The notes under the pieces: generated by a model
Told to the model about the DNA's origin: nothing
The model's database searches: none
The model's input: the letters and a program-made list of their open reading frames with translations, nothing else
Part shown: positions 18,580-27,685 of the stretch, piece after piece
Position numbering within the stretch: position 1 is the stretch's first letter
Layout: every line of letters begins with the position of its first letter
Program-made: the position numbers and the translations under genes
Assembly (NCBI GenBank): GCA_963752815.1
Contig: CAVVZI010000015.1
Location: 1,054,001 to 1,118,000, forward strand
From: Sva-07 sp963752815
GTDB lineage: Bacteria; Actinomycetota; Acidimicrobiia; Acidimicrobiales; Ilumatobacteraceae
Length of the DNA stretch: 64,000 bases
Reading direction: 5' to 3'

Positions 18580-19576
18580 ATGGACTACCCCGTCGCGCTG
18601 TACCTGCAGGATGCCCACACCATCAGCCAGGGGATCGAGCTGGTCCAGTACGCCGAGTCGAAGGGGTTCGACGCGGTGTGGCAGGCCGACAGCCGTCTGG
18701 TGCGCGACGCGGTCGTGCCGATGGCCGCGTTCGCGGCGACGACCGACCGCATCAAGATCGGCTCGGGAGTGATCGACTGCTGGACGCGCAACCCGGCTCG
18801 CCTCGCCAGCACCTTCTCCACCCTCGACGACCTGGCACCGGGTCGGATGGTCTGTGGCCTCGGCGCGTGGTGGGATCCGTTGGCGGCGAAGGTCGGCATC
18901 GATCGGGCCCGTCCGCTGACGGTGATGCGCGAGGTCGTCACCGCCGTGCGGGCGCTCCTCAACAACGAGACCGTCACGATGGACGGCGCGTACGTGCATC
19001 TCGACGGGGTCGAGCTCGACTACGTGTACCAGGAGCGCCGCGCCGAAGGACGTGCCGATCTACATCGGTGCCACCGGCCTGCAGATGATGGAGCTGACGG
19101 GCGAGATCGCCGACGGCGTGGTGCTCAACTACCTCGTGTCGCCGAGCTACAACGTCGGCGCGCTCGAGGCGCTCGCCCGCGGCGCGGCGAAGGCGGGGCG
19201 GACGATCGACGACATCGACCGCCCGCAGCTCGTCGTGTGTTCGGTCGACGACGACCGTCAGGCCGCACTCGACGCGGCCCGCCTGCTCGTCACGCAGTAC
19301 CTCGGCCAGCAGCCGCACATCATGAAGGCGTCGGGCGTGCCGCAGGAACTGCTCGACGAGATCGGCAAGGTGCTCACCTGGCCGGCGACGCACGACGAAG
19401 TGGTGGCGGCGAGCAAGCTGGTGCCCGACGACATCGTGCAGATGATCACCGCGTCGGGGACGCCCGACGAGGTCCGGGCCAAGGTCGACGAGTACGTCGC
19501 CGCCGGCTGCACCTGCCCGATCCTGTATCCCCTCGCTCCCGACGTCCATCACATGATCGACGTGTTCGCCCGCTGA
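18580..19576 (+). CDS. LLM-class flavin/F420-dependent oxidoreductase, one frameshift
   Basis: The N-terminal half (ATG 18580) has the luciferase-like barrel start MDYPVALYLQDAHTISQ, then GSGVIDCWTRNPARLAS and RMVCGLGAWWDP. After a frame change near 19,040 the second half runs from VPIYIGATGLQMMELTG to the stop at 19576, with DGVVLNYLVSP. Together these give about 330 residues, normal for F420-dependent methylene-H4MPT-reductase-like or monooxygenase-type LLM enzymes. The specific substrate is unknown. The MBL hydrolase gene lies 23 bp downstream. Confidence 0.85.
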
Positions 19577-19599
19577 TCGAGCGTCACTACTGTCGGCGC

Positions 19600-20448
19600 A
19601 TGAGAAGCGTCCGTACCTGGAAGATCGGCGACGTCAAGATCACCCGGGTCCAGGAGTACGAGGGTTCCGGGATCTCGTGGATCGTGCCCGAGGCGATCCC
19701 GGAGAACCTCGGCAAGATCGACTGGATCGGACCGTTCGTCGGTGACGACGGCAAGGGTCGGGTCGCGATCCAGTCGCTCGTCATCGAGGACGGCGACCAG
19801 CGCATCGTCGTCGACACCTGCGTCGGCAACGACAAGCAACGCAGCATCCCGTTCTGGAACATGCTGCAGGGTTCCTTCCTCGACGACATGGCCGGAGCGG
19901 GCTTTCCGCCCGAGTCGATCGACACCGTGGTGTGCACGCATCTCCACTCCGACCACGTCGGGTGGAACACGAAACTCGTCGACGGCGCGTGGGAACCCAC
20001 GTTCCCGAACGCCCGGTATCTGTTGGCGAGGACGGAGTGGGAGCACGCCTCGAACGATCCGGATCCCGACACGACCACCGTGCTGGCCGACTCGGTACGG
20101 CCGATCTTCGATGCCGGCCTCGTCGACCTCGTCGATGTCCCGCTACTCACGGGCGGCATCGAGCTGGTGCCGACACCGGGCCACACACCGGGGCACATGT
20201 CGGTGTCGGTCACCTCGCGCGGTGAGCGCGCCGTGATCACCGGCGACATGATGCACCACCCATCGCAGATCGCCCATCCGGAGTGGCGGCCACCGGTCGA
20301 TCACGATCCCGACCGGGCCGTCGAGACGCGTCTCGCCTTCCTCGACGAACATGCCGACACGCCGACGTTGGTGATCGGCACGCATTTCGCGGGACCCACC
20401 GCCGGCCACATCGTGCGCGACGGATCCGCCTACCGCTTCGCGGAGTGA
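19600..20448 (+). CDS. MBL-fold metallo-hydrolase
   Basis: 282 residues with the binuclear zinc motif HLHSDH (THLHSDHVGWN), a following PTPGHTPGH histidine, ITGDMMHHP and the last ligand in GTHFAGPT. The spacing is that of lactonase/AHL-lactonase-like and MBL-fold quinolone-type hydrolases. ATG 19600 is preceded by TACTGT with a 6-nt gap, suggesting its own leaderless promoter in addition to read-through from the LLM gene. Substrate not predictable. Confidence 0.85.
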   Translation: MRSVRTWKIGDVKITRVQEYEGSGISWIVPEAIPENLGKIDWIGPFVGDDGKGRVAIQSLVIEDGDQRIVVDTCVGNDKQRSIPFWNMLQGSFLDDMAGAGFPPESIDTVVCTHLHSDHVGWNTKLVDGAWEPTFPNARYLLARTEWEHASNDPDPDTTTVLADSVRPIFDAGLVDLVDVPLLTGGIELVPTPGHTPGHMSVSVTSRGERAVITGDMMHHPSQIAHPEWRPPVDHDPDRAVETRLAFLDEHADTPTLVIGTHFAGPTAGHIVRDGSAYRFAE

Positions 20449-20452
20449 TCGT

Positions 20453-21127
20453 TCAGCGGGCGCGGAGTTCGAGGCGATCGCGCTGGGTGATGCGGTACGA
20501 GCGATCGTGCTGTTCGAGCCAGCCGAGGCGGATGAAGCTGGCGATGGCCTTGTTCACCCGCTCGCGGGACGCGCCGACCATGCCGGCGAGTTCCTCCTGG
20601 GTGACCGGGAGCGTGAACTCGTCGGACCCGTCGGCGAGTTCGAGCAGCCGCTTGGCGGTGCGCCCGGTGACGTCGAGGAACACGGAGTCGGCGAGCGCTT
20701 CGTCGGTGGTGCGGATGCGCTGGGCGAGCAGACGGGTGACGTTCCACAGGAGCTTGGGGTTCTCGTCGAACATCTTCATCACGCTGTCGTAGGGGATCGA
20801 CAGCACGGCGGTGGGCTCGAGCGCCCGCGCCATGGCTGAGCGCGGACCGCCGTCGAGCATGCCCATCTCGCCGAACAGGTCGCCGATCTCCATCAGCGCG
20901 ACCACGCTTTCTCGCCGGTCGATCGGATTGGCGATCGCGATCGCCAGCCGGCCGCGCAGCACGAGGTAGATCGCGTCCGGCGGGTCGCCCTCCTGGAAGA
21001 GGACGTCACCGCGGATCAGGTGGTGCTCCGCTCCCGAGGCGGCGATCGAAGCGAGGACGTTCGGATCGGCGTCGGCGAAGAAGTCGGTTCGGGCGAGGGT
21101 CTCTTCGTGAGCCATGACGTCGGTCAC
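20453..21127 (-). CDS. Crp/Fnr-family transcriptional regulator
   Basis: 224 residues. Residues 15-125 are a cyclic-nucleotide-binding beta-roll (GDVLFQEGDPPDAIYLVLRG, GDLFGEMGMLDGGPRSAMARA), and residues 150-215 a Crp-type winged helix (PVTQEELAGMVGASRERVNKAIA). The phosphate-binding GEMG...R.A core resembles real cNMP binders such as GlxR/Crp. GTG 21127 is chosen because GGAGGG lies 7 nt upstream. It converges with the MBL gene with only 4 bp between stops and is divergent from ispD. Confidence 0.9.
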   Translation of the reverse strand: MTDVMAHEETLARTDFFADADPNVLASIAASGAEHHLIRGDVLFQEGDPPDAIYLVLRGRLAIAIANPIDRRESVVALMEIGDLFGEMGMLDGGPRSAMARALEPTAVLSIPYDSVMKMFDENPKLLWNVTRLLAQRIRTTDEALADSVFLDVTGRTAKRLLELADGSDEFTLPVTQEELAGMVGASRERVNKAIASFIRLGWLEQHDRSYRITQRDRLELRAR

Positions 21128-21146
21128 GGTACTACCCTCCGGCGAT

Positions 21147-21785
21147 GTGCCAGGTGCGGAACTCGTTTGGACCATCGTCGTGGCAGGTGGCACGGGCCAG
21201 CGCTTCGGTGCGGCCAAGCAGTACGAGCCGCTCGACGAGCGTCGGCGCGTGATCGATGTATCACGTCAGGTGGCCGAACGAGCCTCCGATGGCGTGGTCG
21301 TCGTCGTGCCGGCAGCCGATGCGGAGCGGGAGCACGGAGTCGCCGGCGGAGCCACGCGCAGTGAGTCGGTGCGGGCCGGCCTCGCCGCGGTGCCGGCCGA
21401 GGCGACGATCATCTGCGTCCACGACGCGGCACGTCCGTTGGCCACCGACGATCTGTACGCCTCGGTGATCGCCGCGATTCGCGCCGGCGCCGACGGAGCG
21501 ATTCCCGGGCTCGCGGTGACGGACACGATCAAGGTCGTGGACGGCAGCGACGTCACCGCAACGCTGGACCGGACGACCCTGGTGGCGGTGCAGACCCCGC
21601 AGGCCTTCCGTGCGGCAATGCTTCGCGCAGCCCACGGGCAGGGAGGCTCGGCCACGGACGACGCCGCGCTCGTCGAGGCGATGGGTGGCCGAGTCGTCGT
21701 GGTTGCCGGGGAGCCGACCAATCGGAAGATCACCGAGATCGACGATCTCGAGTGGGCGCGGCGAACCATCGGCGCGGCGAAGTGA
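21147..21785 (+). CDS. ispD: 2-C-methyl-D-erythritol 4-phosphate cytidylyltransferase
   Basis: Third step of the MEP isoprenoid pathway: CTP plus MEP to CDP-ME. The nucleotide-binding loop AGGTGQRFGAAKQYEPL, then VCVHDAARPL-type and QTPQAFR motifs, are diagnostic. About 212 residues from GTG 21147; ATG 21114 in the same frame would overlap the divergent Crp gene start. The stop overlaps the GTG of ispF (GTGA), so the two pathway enzymes are translationally coupled. Confidence 0.9.
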   Translation: MPGAELVWTIVVAGGTGQRFGAAKQYEPLDERRRVIDVSRQVAERASDGVVVVVPAADAEREHGVAGGATRSESVRAGLAAVPAEATIICVHDAARPLATDDLYASVIAAIRAGADGAIPGLAVTDTIKVVDGSDVTATLDRTTLVAVQTPQAFRAAMLRAAHGQGGSATDDAALVEAMGGRVVVVAGEPTNRKITEIDDLEWARRTIGAAK

Positions 21786-22285
21786 CCGTGGTCCCGGACA
21801 TTCGGGTCGGCCAAGGCTTCGACATCCACCGGTTCAGCGACGATCCGGCCCGCGTCCTGGTGCTCGGTGGGGTGCCGTTCGCCGGCGAACGCGGCCTCGA
21901 CGGTCACAGCGACGCCGACGTCGTGGCTCATGCCTGCGCCGACGCGCTCCTGGGCGCCGCCGGCCTCGGCGACATCGGCATGCACTTTCCCGACACCGAC
22001 CCGCGCTGGGCCGGCGCCGACTCGATCGAGATGCTGCGCCACGTCGTCGACGTGCTGGCCGCCGATGCGTGGGTGCCGGTGAACATCGACTGCGCCGTGG
22101 TGTGCGAACGGCCCAAGCTCGCTCCGCGCCGCGACGAGATGCAATCGACGCTGACCTCGGCCGTCGGCGCACCCGTGTCGGTCAAGGGGAACCGGGCCGA
22201 GAAGATCGGTGCGATCGGTGCCGGTGAGGGCATCGTGTGCTTCGCCACCGCGCTGATCGCCCGCGATGCGAAGGAGACACCATGA
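21782..22285 (+). CDS. ispF: 2-C-methyl-D-erythritol 2,4-cyclodiphosphate synthase
   Basis: 167 residues, full length. Zinc ligands D14-x-H16 (GFDIHRFSDD) and H50 (SDADVVAHA) are present, as are GDIGMHFPDTD and the C-terminal GNRAEKIGAIGAGEG. It converts CDP-ME 2-phosphate to the cyclodiphosphate. GTG 21782 overlaps the ispD stop. Its own stop overlaps the ATG of rlmB, so three genes run as a tight operon. Confidence 0.95.
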   Translation: MTVVPDIRVGQGFDIHRFSDDPARVLVLGGVPFAGERGLDGHSDADVVAHACADALLGAAGLGDIGMHFPDTDPRWAGADSIEMLRHVVDVLAADAWVPVNIDCAVVCERPKLAPRRDEMQSTLTSAVGAPVSVKGNRAEKIGAIGAGEGIVCFATALIARDAKETP

Positions 22286-23261
22286 GTCGTCCACCCGCCC
22301 GCAAACCGGGCAAGCCGCGACCGCCCGGCAGTCAGGGCAAGCAGGGCCGGCCGCAGCAGCATCGGGCAGGCCAGCAGGTGCCGGCAAGTCGGCAGCGTCG
22401 GGCAAGTCGGCTCCGCCGGGCAGGCAGAGCAGGTCCACGCGGTCACCGAGCGGACCACCCCGCGAGCACCGATCCGCGAAGCCCTCCGGCGCGTCGCCGG
22501 GGGCCAAAGGGCTCGGAGGGCGGCAGGTCGAAGGTCGCCAGGCCGTGCGCGAGTTGCTGATGGCCGAACGTCGCAAGGTGCACGAGATCTGGATCAGCGC
22601 CGAACTCGAGGGTGACGACGGCGTGGCCGACATCGTCGAGATCGCCGCGGCGCGGCGCGTTCCGCTGCGCCACGTCGCGAGGGCCAAGCTCGAGCACGAG
22701 GCTCGGACCGACGCGCCGCAAGGGGTGCTGGCGCTCGCCGCGGAAATCCCGGAGGCCGACCTCGGAGTGCTCATGCGGGGAACGGCGAAGACCAAACCGT
22801 TCCTGGTCGCCGTCGACGGGGTGACCGACCCGGGCAACCTCGGAGCGATCATCCGGAACTGCGACGCGGCAGGTGTCACGGGTCTGCTCCTGCCACGCCA
22901 CCGATCGGTGCACATCACGCCGACGGTCGCGAAGGCGTCGGCCGGTGCCATCGAGTACGTGCCGATGGTGCTGATCCCCGGTCTCCCGGCGACGTTGAAG
23001 CAGCTCTCCGACCACAAGGTCTGGACGGTCGGGCTCGACGACGATGCCGATCGCGACATCTACGAGATCGCCGACCTCGCGACGGATGCGGTGTGCATCG
23101 TGCTGGGTGCCGAAGGCTCGGGCATCGCCCGCCTCACGCGTGAGCGGTGCGACACGGTCGTCTCGATCCCGATGCTCGGTCGCGTCAGTTCGCTGAACGT
23201 GGCGGCCGCGGCCGCGGTGTCGCTCTTCGAGGTGACACGGGCCCGGCGCCGATCGTCGTAG
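22282..23261 (+). CDS. rlmB: 23S rRNA (guanosine-2'-O-)-methyltransferase RlmB/TrmH family, one frameshift
   Basis: ATG 22282 overlaps the ispF stop (ATGA). The first 25 residues (MSRPPARKPGKPRPPGSQG) are a basic low-complexity tail. The frame changes near 22,358 and then runs intact to 23261. The conserved part has GRQAVRELL, the SpoU substrate-binding domain and the SPOUT knot motifs NLGAIIRNCDAAG, IVLGAEGSGI and SIPMLGRVSSLNVAAA. It methylates the 2'-OH of a guanosine in 23S rRNA, or a close relative of that site. The ispDF-rlmB order is common in actinobacteria. Confidence 0.9.
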
Positions 23262-23300
23262 GGTCGTCGCGATTCGGCTGATTCGCCTCAGGACGACGAA

Positions 23301-23330
23301 AGCCGTCCGGGTCTGTCGACCCGGACGGCT
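23301..23330. terminator. Hairpin between convergent rlmB and exported-protein genes
   Basis: Perfect 13-bp stem (arm AGCCGTCCGGGTC, 23301-23313 and 23318-23330) with a 4-nt loop. It lies between genes that end toward each other, so it could serve both. T-runs on either side are poor, as is usual in high-GC actinobacteria. Confidence 0.65.
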
Positions 23331-23356
23331 CAATCCCGCTAGAGCGAGGTGGTCTG

Positions 23357-23938
23357 TTAGAGCGAGACGGTGTAGTTGACGTTCACCGTCGACAGTACGG
23401 AGCCATCCGTGCGGCTGCGCAGAACCGCTGTGACGGTGTGTGCGCCCACGCAACCCTCCGCGGTAGCAACCGCGGTCTTGGTGATGTTCCCGCTCGCCGA
23501 GAAGCTCTGGGTCGAGCCGGAGGACCACACGGTGCTGGGGAACACGGAGAACGCGGCCTTGCAGTTGATGTTGGTGTTGGTCGGCTCGGCGAAGTCGATC
23601 CAGTACCGCTGAAGGTAGATCGAGCAGTTGTTCACCTGGCCCCTGATCTGCAGCGAACTCGCGGTGTAACCGCCTTCGGTGGCGCTCAATCGCACCGGCG
23701 ACGCCGAGATCGACGTGATGGTGCCGCACTTGCCGGCAACACCGCCGCCGCCGCCTCCACCGCCGCCGCTGGCGAAGGTGGCCGTGGACGGGACGATGAT
23801 GAAGCACAACGCCGCGGCGAGGAGCGTGAGGAGAAGCGTCTTGGCGCTCCTCGACGAGTTGCGAGTCGAGATGGGCGCAACGGTTCGTTGATCCGGTGTC
23901 GCTCCGGAAACCTTGAATTCTGACGGTTGGGTGTTCAT
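23357..23938 (-). CDS. Exported cysteine-containing protein of unknown function
   Basis: 193 residues. An unusually long polar N-region (about 30 residues) precedes a hydrophobic Sec core (TLLLTLLAAALCFIIVP) and an ATFAS-type cleavage site, followed by a run of nine glycines. The mature part is about 125 residues, beta-rich, with four cysteines (KCG, NCS, NCK, GCV) that could form two disulfides. I do not recognise the family. ATG 23938 is chosen over ATG 23944 because GGGGA is better spaced for it. The poly-Gly tract, coded by a GC homopolymer-like repeat, is a spot where sequence length may be unreliable. Confidence 0.65.
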   Translation of the reverse strand: MNTQPSEFKVSGATPDQRTVAPISTRNSSRSAKTLLLTLLAAALCFIIVPSTATFASGGGGGGGGGVAGKCGTITSISASPVRLSATEGGYTASSLQIRGQVNNCSIYLQRYWIDFAEPTNTNINCKAAFSVFPSTVWSSGSTQSFSASGNITKTAVATAEGCVGAHTVTAVLRSRTDGSVLSTVNVNYTVSL

Positions 23939-24447
23939 TCTCATTCCCCTCGGTGGGTGCGTTTTTGATGGGTGGGCGCCCGCCTCATCACTGTGGGGTC
24001 GAGGCCACGCGCGGGACAACCGGACCATGGTGCTACGACCGATTTGCGGGATCGCTCGGAGATCGCGGGCACGTGCGACCGCTACCCGTCCGGATACTGG
24101 ATCAACCGTCGGTAGGGCGATATGCGACAAGCGCAATCTCCATCAGGGGAAGCCGTCGAGCGTGCGGTGCGCGCTCCGCCGAGACCGGCGGCGGCAACGC
24201 GCGGGTGCTACGACCGGCCGGAGAGTGCGCTCCCGAACAGTCCCGAGCAGGAAGAATTTGAGCAGTGGGCCACCGAATCAGATCTTCGAGCCGGCGATTG
24301 TCGTTTCGTCGTGAGTGGGGCGGGGCAACGTTCGACGATGCAAATGACCCAAGGCCACGCGATCGAACCCCCGCTGTCTGACAGTGGCGGTCAATCTGGG
24401 CGGCCTACCATACGAACCTCAGCGGGCCAGGCCGAGGAGGCACTGCG
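23939..24447. other. Gene-free stretch between divergent secreted-protein genes
   Basis: About 500 bp with no convincing gene on either strand. It must carry the promoters for the exported protein (-) and the lipoprotein (+). TGCTACGACCG occurs twice (24031-24041 and 24206-24216), each copy preceded by ACGCGCGGG. A TACCAT box at 24406-24411 and GGAGG just before 24448 probably serve the lipoprotein gene. Confidence 0.5.
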
Positions 24448-25017
24448 ATGATGAAGCGATACCCCACGAAACTGAGCGTCGTCGGGCGGTCCGCCGCCGT
24501 CGGACTCGCGATTTGTGTCCTGGTGACATCGTGCGGCTCCGACGAGGACTCGTCGTCGACGTCGGACGCCGCCAGCACCGAGACCGCCGACTCGACGGAG
24601 GTGACGACCGCTTCTGAGGTGACGACCGCTTCTGAGGTGACCACGGCCGCCGAGGGAACGACCGCCGCTGACGGGACCACCGGGTCATCCGACGCGGCTG
24701 GGACCGCCTGCGAAGACCGCGACGCACTGCGCGACTCCGTGAAGGCGTTGGCCGACGTCGACGTGGTGGCCGAGGGCACCAACGGGCTCACTCCGGCGGT
24801 CGACGCCGTCAAGGAAGATCTCCAAAAGGTGCGGGACTCGGCCGGCTCCGAAATGGAACCAAAGGTTCAGGCGGTCCAGGACTCGATCAACGACGTCGAG
24901 GAAGGACTCGGGAACCTGGGTGACGGAGGGGCCGCCGACGTCGTCACGGCGCTGGGGGACCTGTCGGAGGCCACGCAGTCGCTGTTGTCGTCACTCGACG
25001 AAGGGCCGTGCAACTGA
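24448..25017 (+). CDS. Lipoprotein with Thr-rich repeat linker
   Basis: 189 residues. The N-terminal signal ends in a lipobox (LVTSC, Cys about residue 29). A Ser/Thr/Glu-rich linker with the repeats EVTTAS-EVTTAS-EVTTAA and GTTAADGTTG follows, then a roughly 100-residue helical domain with one Cys near each end (ACEDRDAL and GPCN), a likely disulfide. GAGGAGG lies 7 nt before the first of two tandem ATG codons. It is anchored on the outer face of the membrane. Function unknown; the helical part with regularly spaced Val/Leu suggests a small coiled bundle. Confidence 0.75.
   Translation: MMKRYPTKLSVVGRSAAVGLAICVLVTSCGSDEDSSSTSDAASTETADSTEVTTASEVTTASEVTTAAEGTTAADGTTGSSDAAGTACEDRDALRDSVKALADVDVVAEGTNGLTPAVDAVKEDLQKVRDSAGSEMEPKVQAVQDSINDVEEGLGNLGDGGAADVVTALGDLSEATQSLLSSLDEGPCN
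24598..24648 (+). repeat. 18-bp tandem repeat inside the lipoprotein gene
   Basis: GAGGTGACGACCGCTTCT occurs exactly twice (24598-24615 and 24616-24633), followed by a degenerate third copy to 24648. Each unit codes for EVTTAS, so copy number can change without breaking frame and would only lengthen the surface linker. Confidence 0.8.
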
Positions 25018-25123
25018 ACGCCGCGACCAGCTGAGCGCGCGCTCGCACCCGGATGGGATGGTGCGGCCTCGCTTACAACCACGGGCTGTGCTGTTGACCA
25101 GGACCGATAGCCTTCCGGGCGTC

Positions 25124-25199
25124 GCCGGGTTAGCTCAGTTGGTAGAGCACTTGATTTGTAATCATGAGGTGGCGAGTTCGATCCTCGCACCCGGCTCCA
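25124..25199 (+). tRNA. tRNA-Thr (anticodon TGT)
   Basis: The acceptor stem GCCGGGT/ACCCGGC is perfect, the D-arm is GCTC...GAGC, the anticodon loop TTTGTAA reads TGT (codon ACA), and the T-arm GCGAG-TTCGATC-CTCGC is perfect. CCA is encoded. The anticodon stem CTTGA/TCATG has one U-U mismatch, possibly a base error. The 3' half from the anticodon loop onward is partly duplicated at 63,046, which makes this tRNA a candidate integration site. Confidence 0.95.
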
Positions 25200-25330
25200 G
25201 TGATATAAGGGTTTGCGGCTGTCCAGACGTTCGAGATGGTCGGTTTGGGGGGAATGTTGGGGGAACCAGCTCCTCCTGAGGACGCCCGGGGTTGGAGAGG
25301 CGCTCGCGCCCTCGGGGATACCGTGTTGTG

Positions 25331-25681
25331 GTGAATCACAAGGCACGTGAGGCGCTCAAGGAGCTGGAAGCGGCCGGTGCCGTCAAGACCACCGATGTCG
25401 CCAAGGCCGAAATAAGTGCCCGCTGGTACGTCAGGGGTGAACAGGTCGCCTGGCTGGAACACACCGGACGGTTCGGCGTGAAGGTCGCGGGCCAGCGCTA
25501 CGTCACCGTGCGGCCCGACACATACCTGGCCGACGGTCAGTGGGCGTACACCGATCAGGCGGGATCTGGTGTCCGCGGACGTGGCTCGGAATCGGTCGAA
25601 CCGGTGACGTGTCCGAACTGCTTCCTTAGGGTGCCGCCTGGGACCGAGTGCCCCTCATGCGGCGAGGTCCCAGTGTGTTGA
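25331..25681 (+). CDS. Small protein with C-terminal zinc ribbon
   Basis: 116 residues from GTG 25331. A TACCGT box ends 6 nt before it, indicating a leaderless transcript. The N-terminus is helical (KAREALKELEAAGAVKT). The middle has a repeated beta pattern (ARWYVRGEQVAWLEHTGRFG), and the end carries two CxxC knuckles, CPNC and CPSC, likely binding one zinc. I do not recognise the family. It is the first gene after tRNA-Thr and looks like an accessory gene. Confidence 0.6.
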   Translation: MNHKAREALKELEAAGAVKTTDVAKAEISARWYVRGEQVAWLEHTGRFGVKVAGQRYVTVRPDTYLADGQWAYTDQAGSGVRGRGSESVEPVTCPNCFLRVPPGTECPSCGEVPVC

Positions 25682-25889
25682 GCCCGTTATCGAATAGGTG
25701 CCCGTCGTCGGAGCTGAACGGATGTTGCCGGTCAGAGCCGATCGCTTCGAGCATCGCAGACCCGTGCTCTGAGGTTAGGCGATGTTCGACGCGGCGCTAA
25801 TCGGCTAGACGCCGGCGGTGGTGCTCTCGAGAGGTGGGCAGCAGCGTCTACGACCGGGCCGCCTGAGACCATCGGCCCAGAAAAGAGCA

Positions 25890-25917
25890 AGCCCCCGACC
25901 CTCGAGGGCCGGGGGCT
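25890..25917 (-). terminator. Intrinsic terminator after the 26.0-26.8 kb exported-protein gene
   Basis: Hairpin with arms AGCCCCCG-CCCT and complement, near-perfect apart from one A/C internal mismatch. On the minus strand it is followed by TTGCTCTTTT. It lies 90 bp beyond the stop at 26007. The rest of 25,682-26,006 shows no gene. Confidence 0.75.
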
Positions 25918-26006
25918 GCCGCCCGTCCGAGCAGTGCGCTTTGGATCAGTGGACGGGCAGGTTGCCGCCCGCCGAAGCGGGACGGCTGCTGGGTGATTCG
26001 GGTGGG

Positions 26007-26799
26007 TCAGGCGACCGGGTAGACGACCTGCCCGGTGTAGCCGGTGCCTTCGGCGTTCACCGTGTAGGTGAGGGTGCCGAGGGGCAGGGTGTTGTCGAAG
26101 TCGCTCATCCACTGGTGCGTGTCGTGCTCACCGGGGGTGCGGGTGAAACCGTTGAACGTGCAGGACACGAGTCGTACGTCGTGTACTGGGTCTCGTCGCA
26201 GGTGACGGGCGCCGAAGTCGTCGGTGTAGGAGAACTGACCAGTCTTCAGGCGTCGGAGCATCTGCGGGTCGATCGTGTAGGTGACCGTGAGGCGGTCGGT
26301 CCTGTTCGCGCTGAACAGGTGACCAGGCAGGGCGGTGAAGTTCGCCGTGTGGGTGCCGAGCGTCCGGTGGAGGTTGGCGAGCCCGTCATCCCCGCCGTCG
26401 ATCATGGCGTTCGCCCCGGAGATTCCCTTGATGGTGCTCGGCCCGTCCACGGTGGCCGGTGCGACGACGATGTTTGCTCCGGCGTCCACGCAGGCCACGC
26501 CGACGACAGCCGGGGTGTCGACAACCACGTTGACCACGGCAGGCGTGGAGCGGACGTAGTTGATTTTGTTGATCACGAGTGTGGGCTCGTTGTCCCGCGA
26601 CCACTCGGTGTTGTGGGCGGTCTTGCCGTCGGCCCGCGTGTACTTGTACTCCGGGTGCGTGACCCCCTTGACAGGGGAGATCGGCGTGCAGTTGGCCGCG
26701 TCGGACAGGACGGGCGCGGCGTTGGCCGAGCCAGCCGGTGAGGGCGAGCGGGGTGACGATCGCTGCGGTGGCCGCGAGGCCGATGAGAAGCTTCTTCAT
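26007..26799 (-). CDS. Exported protein of unknown function, one frameshift
   Basis: ATG 26799 starts a clean signal peptide (KKLLIGLAATAAIVTPLALTG). After a frame change near 26,735 the mature part reads AANCTPISPVKGVTHPEYKYT, then INKINYVRSTPAVVNVVVDTP and on to the stop. The mature protein is about 240 residues and beta-strand-rich, with short Thr/Val-rich strands and at least three cysteines. No known domain recognised. A good intrinsic terminator follows. The neighbouring small genes and its place next to the tRNA suggest accessory content. Confidence 0.6.
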
Positions 26800-26945
26800 G
26801 GTGTGGTCTGGTTCCTTGTCAGTTGACATTTATGTCGGCGACCTGGTGGCCTGCGACGTTGGTCGTAGTGCTATCGGCCTACTATTTCGATTTCTAAAGC
26901 GAAATCGGTTAAGGTCACATCACCGCGGTCTGTTACTCTCGTCAC

Positions 26946-27212
26946 ATGCCGCGGCCCTATGGAGACCCAGTCGAGGTCGTTACGGGACCGATCCCAGCGC
27001 AGTCTCCGTTCATCCCCGTTGACGCGAAGATCGTTGTCGGGGCGGTCGCTCCGGCGTCGCCCGACCCGATCCCGATCGTGCTGCTGCCGGGATTCGAGTA
27101 CCGGCTACGCGAGTGGCGGAACCCCGACACCCACGAAGTCCACTGGCTGATCGAGCGGCGGAAGTCCGGCAAACCCGGCGACGACGAGTACGCGCGTGTC
27201 ACCGCCGCCTGA
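26946..27212 (+). CDS. Small conserved-looking protein, unknown function
   Basis: 88 residues from a leaderless ATG: TACTCT ends 6 nt upstream, in a divergent region shared with the exported-protein gene at 26799. Pro/Val-rich N-terminal half (IPIVLLPGFEYRLREWRNP), then HWLIERRKSGKPGDDEYARV. Codon use is like its neighbours. No family recognised. Confidence 0.5.
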   Translation: MPRPYGDPVEVVTGPIPAQSPFIPVDAKIVVGAVAPASPDPIPIVLLPGFEYRLREWRNPDTHEVHWLIERRKSGKPGDDEYARVTAA

Positions 27213-27685
27213 TCACGGCCGTCGCAACATCGACGCCGTGCCTGGCGCAAGGTCCGCACCGACGTCGCAGCTCACCGAGGATGGCTCGCGAGAGGGTCGA
27301 CGAGGGCCCCTGCGCGACCGGTGTCGGCTGTCGGGAACGACGATCCGCGAAGCTCACCGCTCGGAAGCGACAGCTGTTCTCGTGGCCGGCCACTCCGACA
27401 GGCTTAAACGTGGGCCAGCGTGAGCCTGACCCTTTGTCGAGCGAGAGGAGGGTTGTCGGTGAAGGTCGCAACTCGAGCGATAGCTTCGTGACGGGCATCC
27501 GCAGGCTTAAACGTGGGCATCGGATCGAGCGAGAACGAACAGTCGCGGTCCTTGCCATCGACGATCGCGGCGACCTTCCCGAACACTCTGAGCGCAGCCG
27601 ATGAGGCGGCCGATATCGCTTGACCAACCAGTGCAACGTCGGCGCAGCGGGTTGAGGCACAGCCCGGCGCCGGCTGTCGCTGGCC
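27213..27685. other. Gene-poor stretch with a 17-bp direct repeat
   Basis: No convincing gene. A minus-strand frame at 27404-27586 has protein-like composition but no start context. The copies of CAGGCTTAAACGTGGGC at 27399-27415 and 27502-27518 are the only clear structure. It may be a degraded 3' region of a lost gene. Confidence 0.4.
27399..27518. repeat. 17-bp direct repeat pair
   Basis: CAGGCTTAAACGTGGGC at 27399-27415 and again at 27502-27518, 103 bp apart, with unrelated sequence between. TTAAACG is unusually AT-rich for this DNA. Confidence 0.7.

Noticed and set aside
25200..25330. Direct GGGGGAA repeats after tRNA-Thr as integrase arm sites
   Set aside because: Two short G-rich repeats are weak evidence and no integrase gene was recognised anywhere in the window.
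25130..25462. Minus-strand frame overlapping tRNA-Thr, ending in a typical CEDRTRHLM-like string
   Set aside because: This is the well-known false translation of a tRNA gene and its flank; no coding signal beyond it.
27404..27586. Minus-strand 60-residue frame with a protein-like sequence (FSLDPMPTFKPADARH)
   Set aside because: No start context, no family and no neighbour support. Kept only as part of the gene-poor stretch.
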